Positions 54,201 through 61,833 of a DNA stretch of 64,000 nucleotides are shown here, piece after piece. Source of the DNA: Saprospiraceae bacterium (GTDB lineage: Bacteria > Bacteroidota > Bacteroidia > Chitinophagales > Saprospiraceae). The notes below the pieces were generated by a model. It saw only the letters and a program-made list of their open reading frames with translations, searched no databases and had not been told where the DNA came from. The DNA is taken from positions 62,001 through 126,000 of the forward strand of contig JADKAS010000007.1 in assembly GCA_016715245.1 (NCBI GenBank). The letters run 5' to 3'. A program made the translations under genes and the position numbers. Positions within the stretch are counted from its first letter, which is position 1. Each line of letters opens with the position of its first letter.

Positions 54201-56177
54201 TTAATAATTCATTAATTTGTCAAATGAGTCGGACAATCGTTTTTTAGGCATAAAAATATGGTCTTCAAGTGATTTCGTAAACGGAATGGGTGAATCCAGT
54301 CCTCCAACCCGAAATACCGGTGCATCCAGGTATTCAAAACAATGTTCTGAGATGTAAGCTGCAATCTCACCACCCAAACCACCAGTCAACGTATCTTCGT
54401 GTAAAACAAGTACTTTTCCCGTTTTCCGGACGGTTTTTACAATGGCTTCATAATCCAGCGGTAACAAGGTTCTCAGGTCGAGAATTTCGATATTGTGTTC
54501 AGATTTTTCTGCCAATTCCAAAGCCCAGTGCACACCAAGACCGTACGTGATGATGCTTACATCATTGCCTTCTTGTGTCAAAACTGCTTTACCGATAGGC
54601 ACATTGTAATATCCTTTCGGTACTTCTGTGGCATTTTGTCTGTACAGGGCTTTATGTTCAAAATACATCACCGGATTGGGGTCTTCAAAAGCAGAAATAA
54701 GCAGACCTTTCGCATCATAAGCATTGGAAGGGTAGACTACTTTTAATCCCGGCGTATGGGCAAACCATGCTTCGTTGCTTTGAGAATGAAAAGGTCCGGC
54801 GGCAACACCTCCACCTGAAGGCATACGAATGACTACATCTGCTTTTTCGCCCCAGCGATAATGTAGTTTTGCCAGGTTGTTAATAATCTGGTTGAATCCG
54901 CAGGTGACAAAGTCGGCAAACTGCATCTCTACCATGGCTTTGTAGCCTTCCATACTTAAACCCAAACCGATACCAACGATAGCACTTTCGCACAATGGTG
55001 TGTTCCTGACTCTGTGTTTTCCGTATTTTTCCACAAACCCTTGTGTTACTTTAAAAACCCCACCGTATTCCGCAATATCCTGACCCATCAGAATGAGATT
55101 GTCATGTCTGGTCATCGCCTGATCTAAACCATCTGTGATGGCGTCGACAAATCGTTTTTCTTCTGTTTCAGGTCCGGGAGCTTCTGTTTTTTGCTGGAAA
55201 GGCGCATATACATCCGCCATTTCTCCTTCTTCAGAGGATAAAATAGCCGGTTCATTGTCTGCCTTTTGAAGTGCTTCATCAATTTCTTTTTTGATTCGGC
55301 GTATCAGTTCATTTTTCACTTCTTCCTTTAATATTCCTTCAGCCGTTAAATAATTTTCAAAATTTTGTACCGGATCTTTGGTCGCCCAAAAGTCCATGAG
55401 TTCCTGAGGAACGTACTTTGTACCCGAGGCTTCTTCATGCCCCCGCATTCTGAAAGTTTTACATTCTACAAGCCAGGGCTCCGGGTTTTTACGGATTTCA
55501 CCTGCGATTTTTGAAATGGTGTGGTAGACTTCAAGAATATTGTTGCCATCAATGGTTACTGACTTCATGCCATAACCTGGCCCTTTATCAGCAAGATCGT
55601 TACAAACAAATTGTTCTTTGGTAGGTGTCGAAAGGCCATAACCATTATTTTCAATGACAAATATAACGGGTAGTTTCCAGACCGCCGCTGTGTTTAACGC
55701 TTCGTGAAATTCTCCCTGGCTGGTGCCACCTTCACCTGTAAATGCAAGGGAAACTTTGGGTTTATCTGATAATACATGACCCAAAGCCACACCGGCGGCC
55801 AGTGAAAGCTGAGGCCCAAGATGGCTGATCATTCCTACGATATGGTACTCCGGAGCACCAAAATGAAAGGATCGGTCCCTGCCTTTGGTGAATCCCATTG
55901 CTTTTCCCTGCCATTGGCAAAAAAGTCGCACTAAAGGCATTTCTCTCGCCGTAAAAACACCGAGATTGCGGTGCATGGTGAATATCTTTTCGTCTTTTTG
56001 TAATGCAAGAGCACACCCAACAGAAATGGCTTCCTGTCCAATGCCTGAAAACCACTTACTGACCTTGCCCTGTCGAAGTAGAATCAACATTTTTTCTTCA
56101 ATGAGCCTTGGTCGTAATAATTCTTCGTACAGTTTTATTAATTGTGCCTCTTGTAATGTTTTTTTGTCAAATTGCAT
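54201..56177 (-). CDS. Fused alpha/beta E1 component of a 2-oxoacid dehydrogenase
   Basis: A 658-residue protein joining the alpha and beta subunits of a thiamine-dependent 2-oxoacid dehydrogenase, probably the branched-chain (2-oxoisovalerate) or pyruvate type. The alpha half (about residues 1-320) has the thiamine-diphosphate site in FTGEGGTSQGEFHEALN and ENNGYGLSTP, plus FRMRGHEEA. The beta half (about 335-658) has LMGQDIAEYGGVFKVTQG, AESAIVGIG-like CESAIVGIGLG, and VLHEDTLTGGLGGEI. The fusion through an acidic linker is common in Bacteroidota. It lies 25 bp after fur in the metG-fur-E1 run. The exact 2-oxoacid cannot be fixed from sequence. Confidence 0.9.
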   Translation of the reverse strand: MQFDKKTLQEAQLIKLYEELLRPRLIEEKMLILLRQGKVSKWFSGIGQEAISVGCALALQKDEKIFTMHRNLGVFTAREMPLVRLFCQWQGKAMGFTKGRDRSFHFGAPEYHIVGMISHLGPQLSLAAGVALGHVLSDKPKVSLAFTGEGGTSQGEFHEALNTAAVWKLPVIFVIENNGYGLSTPTKEQFVCNDLADKGPGYGMKSVTIDGNNILEVYHTISKIAGEIRKNPEPWLVECKTFRMRGHEEASGTKYVPQELMDFWATKDPVQNFENYLTAEGILKEEVKNELIRRIKKEIDEALQKADNEPAILSSEEGEMADVYAPFQQKTEAPGPETEEKRFVDAITDGLDQAMTRHDNLILMGQDIAEYGGVFKVTQGFVEKYGKHRVRNTPLCESAIVGIGLGLSMEGYKAMVEMQFADFVTCGFNQIINNLAKLHYRWGEKADVVIRMPSGGGVAAGPFHSQSNEAWFAHTPGLKVVYPSNAYDAKGLLISAFEDPNPVMYFEHKALYRQNATEVPKGYYNVPIGKAVLTQEGNDVSIITYGLGVHWALELAEKSEHNIEILDLRTLLPLDYEAIVKTVRKTGKVLVLHEDTLTGGLGGEIAAYISEHCFEYLDAPVFRVGGLDSPIPFTKSLEDHIFMPKKRLSDSFDKLMNY

Positions 56178-56202
56178 ATTGGTTTCTCTTTGTGGACAGT
56201 AT

Positions 56203-56622
56203 TTATTTTTTATGGGAACAGTCTTTACAAATTCCTTTCAGCAACATTTCTTTTGAAAAAATTTTATACCCTTCCGGTATGACTACATTGGGAACGGCGG
56301 CAACATCAATACAGTAAGATTTTAAACACATTTCACAATGAAAATGAACATGCTGATGGTGGTGGTGATCTTCAGAACAAGCACTTTCACAGGCAGCGTA
56401 TTTAGTAATTCCTGTATTGTCCGAAATTTTATGAATCAATCCTTTTTCTTCAAAACTTTTAAGTGTTCTGTATAAGGTAATTCTGTCAAATTCTTTGAGA
56501 TAATCTTCTATGTCTGACAGAGAAAGGGCATAGTCACTTTTATGAAATATTTCCAGAACCTGATTGCGGAAGAAAGTACTCCGCAAGCCGTGAATTTTTA
56601 ATGTTTGATCAATGGCGGACAT
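56203..56622 (-). CDS. Fur-family metalloregulator
   Basis: A 139-residue regulator. The N-terminal winged helix contains LRSTFFRNQVLEIFHKS, LSLSDIEDYL and FDRITLYRTLKSFEEKGLI. The C-terminal dimerisation and metal part has a very His-rich loop, SEDHHHHQHVHFHCEMC, and a second CxxC (CKDC) near the end, the structural zinc site with the first. Fur, Zur and PerR types cannot be separated safely; the His-rich loop and peptide SIGNALS recall zinc- or iron-responsive members. Its start is 7 bp after the restored metG stop, indicating co-transcription. Confidence 0.9.
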   Translation of the reverse strand: MSAIDQTLKIHGLRSTFFRNQVLEIFHKSDYALSLSDIEDYLKEFDRITLYRTLKSFEEKGLIHKISDNTGITKYAACESACSEDHHHHQHVHFHCEMCLKSYCIDVAAVPNVVIPEGYKIFSKEMLLKGICKDCSHKK

Positions 56623-56629
56623 AAAAAAA

Positions 56630-58776
56630 TTATTTTACACCATAACCTTCGGGCCAGATACTTTCCGGCGATACGAAACTAAGTTTTCCATCCCCGTTTT
56701 CTGCAAGGAGTACCATACCTTTTGACTCAATGCCTTTCATAGTACGTGGGCAAGATTGGCTACCAAAACTACCTGTTTTCCGATAAGTTCTTCAGGTTTA
56801 TAATGTTGTGCAATACCTGAAACTACTGTTCGTGTTTCAAAACCGAGATTGAGACTCAGTTTCAGCAATTTATCCGCCTTGGGAACCGCTTCAGCGGCAA
56901 CTATCGTGGCGATACGCAAATCTATTTTTTGAAAATCTTCAAATTGTATAGTTTCTTTTACCGGTTCATGTTTATGTTCATCCACTTTATTTCCGTCCTT
57001 CATTTTTTCTTTTTGCTGAAGTTTTTGAATTTGTTCAGAAATGACTTCATCATCAATTTTTGTAAATAAATGATTGGGATCACCTATGACGTGCCCCGCT
57101 TTTATTACCGGTTTGCCTTCTGAAAGGGCATTCATCATTTTGACAAGATCACCATTTTGTTTGAGCGGTGGAAGCTGAAGGATGGCAGTAATTTTATCTG
57201 ATGTAAAAGGTAAAAACGGATAGATTAATACCCTTATGGCCGCCGTATACTGAAGCACAAGATTCATCACCGCTTTGACACGCTCCGGTTCGTCTTTAAT
57301 TGTTTTCCAGGGTTCGTTAAATTGTAATATCTGATTTCCTTTAGAAGAAATTTCCATCAAACCTTTCAGTGCATCTTTAAATTTATATTCCCGAATACTT
57401 TGAGTGACTTCGTAAATATCATCGTATAATCTCAACATTTCACTGTCGTGATAAGAATCTTCGTATTGATCTTCCGGTCCTGTAAATTCAGCACCTTCAT
57501 CAAATTTAGGAACTTTGCCCCCATAAAATTTGTGTGTCAGTACAACAACACGATTGACAAAATTGGCGAGGTTATTTACAAGTTCATTATTGACAGCATC
57601 CTGATACCCTTTCCAGGTAAATTCACTGTCTTTTTGTTCAGGCATATTTTTAATCATAGTATAGCGGAGTTCATCTTGTTTGTTGGGAATGTCTTCGAGA
57701 TATTCGTGAACCCAAACGGCCCAGTTTCTCGAAGTGGAAATTTTGTCCCCTTCCAGATTCATAAACTGGTTGGCCGGGACGTTAAAAGGAAGAATATAAT
57801 CTCCGTGGGCTTTCAGAATGGCCGGAAAAATGAGGCAATGAAAAACAATATTGTCTTTACCTATAAAATGAATCAGCGCTGAATCCTCAGACTGCCAGTA
57901 TTTTTTCCAATCCTTTTTATGATCGAGCGCCCATTGTTTGGTGGCAGAAATATATCCTATCGGTGCATCCATCCAGACATAAAGTTTTTTGCCTTCATGA
58001 CCGGGAATCTGATGCGGAACATCGACGCCCCAGTCAAGGTCACGAGTCATGGCTCTGGGTTGTAGTCCGGAATCAAGCCAGGATTTGCACTGACCGAGAA
58101 CATGATTTTTCCAGTCATTCGGATCATGGTATTCTTTATGATTCAGATATCCTGTTTCTATCCACTCCCGCAACCAACCTTCGTATTTGTCCAGAGGCAG
58201 ATACCAGTGTTTTGTTTTTTTAAGAACGGGGGTTTCTCCCGACAACATTGACTTGGGATGTATTAATTCATTCGGACTCAGGGATGTACCGCAATTTTCG
58301 CACTGGTCTCCGTAAGCTCCATCAAAATTACACTTTGGACAATTACCTTTTATATATCGGTCTGCAAGAAATTGACCGGCTTTTTCATCAAAATACTGTT
58401 CTGATTCCTGTTCGGAAAATTCTTTTTTGTCGTAGAGTTTCTTAAAAAAAGACTGGGAAGTTTCATGATGCAACGGTGAACTTGTCCTGTGATAGATATC
58501 AAACGAAATACCCATTTTTTGGAAGGTATCTTCAAAAAGGGTGTGATATTTGTCTACAATTTCCTGTGGTGACAATCCTTCTTTCATTGCTTTTATCGTA
58601 ATGGCAGCACCGTGTTCGTCTGAACCACAGATAAAAAGGATGTCTTTTCCCATCAGTCTTTGAAATCTGACGTACACGTCTGCTGAAAGATAAGCGCCGG
58701 CTAGATGGCCAATATGGAGCGGACCATTAGCATAGGGTAGAGCAGAAGTAACCAGGTACCTTTTAAAATGTCTCAT
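56630..58776 (-). CDS. metG: Methionyl-tRNA synthetase (frameshift near C-terminus)
   Basis: This enzyme charges initiator and elongator tRNA-Met. The ATG at 58776 (MRHFKRYLVTSALPY) is preferred to a TTG at 58797 that overlaps a -7 box. HIGH is GPLHIGH, KMSKS is KISTS, and a zinc knuckle lies in CPKCNFDGAYGDQCENC. The C-terminal tRNA-binding domain starts near DLRIATIVAAE. The raw frame ends early at 56737 (VANLAHVL); adding one base to GGG at 56748-56750 restores ANLAPRTMKGIESKGMVLLAE and on to a stop at 56630, the standard end of this domain. Restored length is about 715 residues, normal for the family. Confidence 0.92.
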
Positions 58777-58794
58777 GTTATCATCATCAGGGCG

Positions 58795-58802
58795 CAAATA
58801 TA
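58795..58802 (-). promoter_or_regulatory. Candidate -7 box for metG
   Basis: On the minus strand this reads TATATTTG, a full TAnnTTTG match, 18 bp before the ATG at 58776. It overlaps the TTG at 58797, arguing against that longer start. No strong -33 element was found. Confidence 0.4.
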
Positions 58803-59251
58803 ATCAATTCGACCTTAATGCAGGTTACTGAACTTTTTTTTCTCCTTGAAATCAAATATTTTTTGCGGAAAAAAAAATTGATATTACAGGCTAAGGGTTT
58901 TTATTAAGATGTAATACGATAATAATAAAATGTATAAGCTTTTTATCCGGACAGCCCACTAATTTTATTTTTACAAAAATATTAGACCTACATGTTATAT
59001 ATAATATGTTTTATTTATCGGATAATTCAAAATATATTATTTAATGCACAGTATTAATACCTATCTTTCATTATGGTAACTATTAATTTATATTATTATA
59101 TATAATTACGATTAAAGTTCCAATGTAATGTATGTAATAAATATAAAATATTAGAAACCATTTAATTTGTTCTGGCTTTATTAAACTTAATAGCCAAGCT
59201 TTGGTTAATAGATTTTAACAAACTTTCGGATCACATATAATCCTTGAACAA
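58798..59251. other. AT-rich intergenic region between divergent genes
   Basis: A 454-bp gap between metG (minus) and the TPR protein (plus). Apart from the metG -7 box and a small near-palindrome around 59193-59204 (CCAAGCTTTGG), I see nothing that can be named. Confidence 0.5.
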
Positions 59252-60712
59252 ATGAAGAACAGTAAAACCTTAGTTTTTTTTACATTTTTTTTTATCTTTA
59301 TAAACCTGGTTTTTTTCCAGCATTGTACGCCAAAGGTGGCAGAGGAAATGACATTGCCAAAAGAAGAAAAAGAGGAAGTAGTTACCAACAATAATCCGAA
59401 AAGTGTTTGTTCTACTTTTGATGATTTAAACGGTGCTGATAAAGAAAATGCCACTACTGCCTACGTATTATATAAGGACTATATTAAAGCCAACCGTTAC
59501 GAGGAAGCTTTACCCATCTGGAGAACAGCTTATACATTGGCACCTGCTTCCAACGGAAGAGTAAAATATCAATTTGATGACGGAATCAAAATTTACAAAT
59601 ACCTGATAGAAAAAACGACAGATGAAGCTCAAAAAAAGAAATATGTAGACACCATTTACCAGATTTATGACAAAAGGATATATTGTTTCGGAGATGAGGC
59701 TTACGTAAACGGTTTGAAAGCGTTTGACGGGTATTATTCTTTTCAGCGTTATTTTGATACAACTACCGTCTATAACTGGTTTACATCACACATTGATTCA
59801 AAAGGTAAACATTCCGAATATTTTATTGTAAATCCGTTTTCTAAAATGTTGTATGATGGTGTCGTTTCCGGGAAAATTGATAAAAAGCAAGGATTACATT
59901 ATGCAAAAATGGTGGGAAAAATTGTTGAGCATGGTTTGAAGACTTGTAAAGAAGCACAATGTGCCACCTGGGAAATCATCAATAGTTATGCTCCGGTTCA
60001 ACTCGAGTTACTGGAAGGAATTGAAAATTTTTATGATTGTGAATATTACGTAGATAAATACATTCCATTATTTCATGCGTATCCTGACAGTTGCGAAATT
60101 GTCAATACCGCCTTCGGACGTCTGAGTTCAGGAGGATGTGATCCCAAAGGAAAGGAACTCACAGAACTGGCTAAAGTGAAGTCTAAAAAATGTTATACGG
60201 CACCCGAGTCTCCCGGACTTGCAAGATTGGGGTATGATGAATACCAAAAAGGAAATTACAAAAAAGCCATACAATATTTTGAGAATTTTGCCCAGGAATC
60301 CAAAGACAATGAGACAAAAGCCAAATATTATCTGCTCGTTGCTAAAATCTACTACGGGGACATTAAAAACTTTTCAAAATCAAGGTCTTATGCCAGAAAG
60401 TCCGCTGAATATAAAAACAAATGGGGAGAACCCTATTTGTTAATTGGTAAGTTATATGCATCCAGTGGCCCCTTATGTGGTCCGGGCACAGGGTGGGATA
60501 GTCAGATTGTCACCTGGGTAGCGGTAGATCAATTTCAATATGCACGCTCCATCGACCCGGCTTCAGCAGCAGAGGCCAATAAACTTATAGCACAATATTC
60601 TAAATTTATGCCCAATAGCGAAGATTTGTTTTTCAGAAATATCAAAAAAGGTTCCACCTATTTTGTTCCATGCTGGATTCAGGAAGAAACGAAGGTCCGA
60701 ACCTCTGATTAA
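59252..60712 (+). CDS. TPR-repeat envelope protein
   Basis: A 486-residue protein with a hydrophobic N-terminus (LVFFTFFFIFINLVFFQHCTP); Cys25 may be lipidated though the lipobox is atypical. Tetratricopeptide-like helical pairs occur around residues 65-105 (YVLYKDYIKANRYEEALPIWRTAYTL divided between helices) and 325-420 (GYDEYQKGNYKKAIQYF, YLLVAKIYYGD, EPYLLIGKLYA). The middle holds CYSFQRYF-like aromatic segments and several cysteines. No enzymatic motif. Bacteroidota carry many such proteins as scaffolds of envelope complexes. It stands alone. Confidence 0.8.
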   Translation: MKNSKTLVFFTFFFIFINLVFFQHCTPKVAEEMTLPKEEKEEVVTNNNPKSVCSTFDDLNGADKENATTAYVLYKDYIKANRYEEALPIWRTAYTLAPASNGRVKYQFDDGIKIYKYLIEKTTDEAQKKKYVDTIYQIYDKRIYCFGDEAYVNGLKAFDGYYSFQRYFDTTTVYNWFTSHIDSKGKHSEYFIVNPFSKMLYDGVVSGKIDKKQGLHYAKMVGKIVEHGLKTCKEAQCATWEIINSYAPVQLELLEGIENFYDCEYYVDKYIPLFHAYPDSCEIVNTAFGRLSSGGCDPKGKELTELAKVKSKKCYTAPESPGLARLGYDEYQKGNYKKAIQYFENFAQESKDNETKAKYYLLVAKIYYGDIKNFSKSRSYARKSAEYKNKWGEPYLLIGKLYASSGPLCGPGTGWDSQIVTWVAVDQFQYARSIDPASAAEANKLIAQYSKFMPNSEDLFFRNIKKGSTYFVPCWIQEETKVRTSD

Positions 60713-61042
60713 TGGCGGGGTAAATGATATTTTAACGGTTTATATCCGGTTTGTATAACACATATGATGAATTTATATTTGAAAAGGAGGAAGGTACTCT
60801 TTGTGCCGAACAGAAATTTTGGAATTAGTGCGTATGTTTATTTTGCACATGCAACATATATAATATCTTACATATATTGAAAATATATATATTAATTTTG
60901 TCTGTAAAAAAACAAACAAATTCTTTTTTCAGAGGATAAACTGTTCTATATTTGCATGTCGGTTCATAGTGTGAATTGTTTAATTTTATGTACTTGTATT
61001 AAATTATTTATAAATTTTAGTACATTGTATATAATAAATTCA

Positions 61043-61050
61043 TATTTTTG
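61043..61050 (+). promoter_or_regulatory. Candidate -7 box with long leader
   Basis: TATTTTTG followed by GCCCC is a full TAnnTTTG match, 367 bp before the ATG at 61417. A TTG at 61025-61027 is a poorly spaced -33 candidate. Two further -7 matches lie upstream at 60893 and 60947, so which is used is uncertain. Confidence 0.3.
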
Positions 61051-61334
61051 CCCCGTAAAATCATATCTCATTAAAGAATGAGGTATTTTAATAATAAAGA
61101 CGATTAATAAGAAAGATAGAAAACTACACCGGATTTGATTCGATTTAATAACCAGACAGACGAAATCCATTCGAATTTTTCCGTTTCTATTTCTTAATTT
61201 TTTGACATGGTATATGTAATAATATATATGTCCTTCTAAGGCTCCTCATAATGCTTCTTTGGAAACAGAATCAATACGTCCCTAAAACGTGTTCTTTCAT
61301 CTATATTTTCCTATAAAGCTCTTTCCCACCAGTC

Positions 61335-61366
61335 GCCAAACAGGTTTGACCTGTTACCCTATTGGC
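61335..61366 (+). promoter_or_regulatory. Nested hairpin in long leader
   Basis: Inner 7-bp arms AACAGGT (61339-61345) and ACCTGTT (61349-61355) enclose a 3-base loop; outer GCCA (61335-61338) pairs with TGGC (61363-61366). It ends 50 bp before the ATG at 61417 and has no T tract, so it is not a terminator. It may be a binding site or an RNA control element. Confidence 0.35.
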
Positions 61367-61416
61367 TAATTTATTATTTCATAAAATTTAATTTTTTTTA
61401 ACCAAAACTCAATCTC

Positions 61417-61821
61417 ATGAAGAAGTTAACATTTTCTTTCATTCTGGTTATGGGTTTAATTTTTACTTTTTCAACAATCACTTCAGCGCAGGTATCCACT
61501 AGTACTGATTTAGCAATTGGAATGAAAACTGGAAATTTTAAACCTAAAGACCAAATTATTACAGGTATGGAGCAGCAGCTTTCCGTACTTTACCATGTTC
61601 TGGATCAATCTCCCATTGATCCTCTTACTGAAAAGCTGACATTGATAGAAACATATCTTGTCAAAGGTATGCTTTCTGACATTAACTCCGGAAAAGCAGT
61701 TGAAGCTGCTTATATTGACAATGCCTCATTATTTCTTATTGAATTTCCTGAATCAGGAGATTCTGCAATCAAGAAAAAGCAAGCATTGGATGCTTTTCAC
61801 TCAAATGTATTCCTTAACTAA
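61417..61821 (+). CDS. Small secreted helical protein, unknown
   Basis: A 134-residue protein with a clear signal peptide (FILVMGLIFTFSTITSAQ). The mature part is mostly helical (MEQQLSVLYHVLDQSP, LIETYLVKGMLSDINSGKAVE) and has no cysteine or recognised motif. It is followed after 12 bp by a large secreted protein gene, and both start codons are preceded by the same 13-bp sequence AAAACTCAATCTC. Co-expression is likely; function unknown. Confidence 0.7.
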   Translation: MKKLTFSFILVMGLIFTFSTITSAQVSTSTDLAIGMKTGNFKPKDQIITGMEQQLSVLYHVLDQSPIDPLTEKLTLIETYLVKGMLSDINSGKAVEAAYIDNASLFLIEFPESGDSAIKKKQALDAFHSNVFLN

Positions 61822-61833
61822 AACTCAATCTCA

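Larger units (their letters stand above)
60713..61416. other. Long 5' leader / intergenic region before secreted-protein genes
   Basis: A 704-bp AT-rich region. Three full TAnnTTTG matches (60893-60900, 60947-60954, 61043-61050) could be promoters, which would give leaders of about 360-510 nt for the gene at 61417. A nested inverted repeat lies at 61335-61366. No open frame of note was seen on either strand. Confidence 0.45.
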
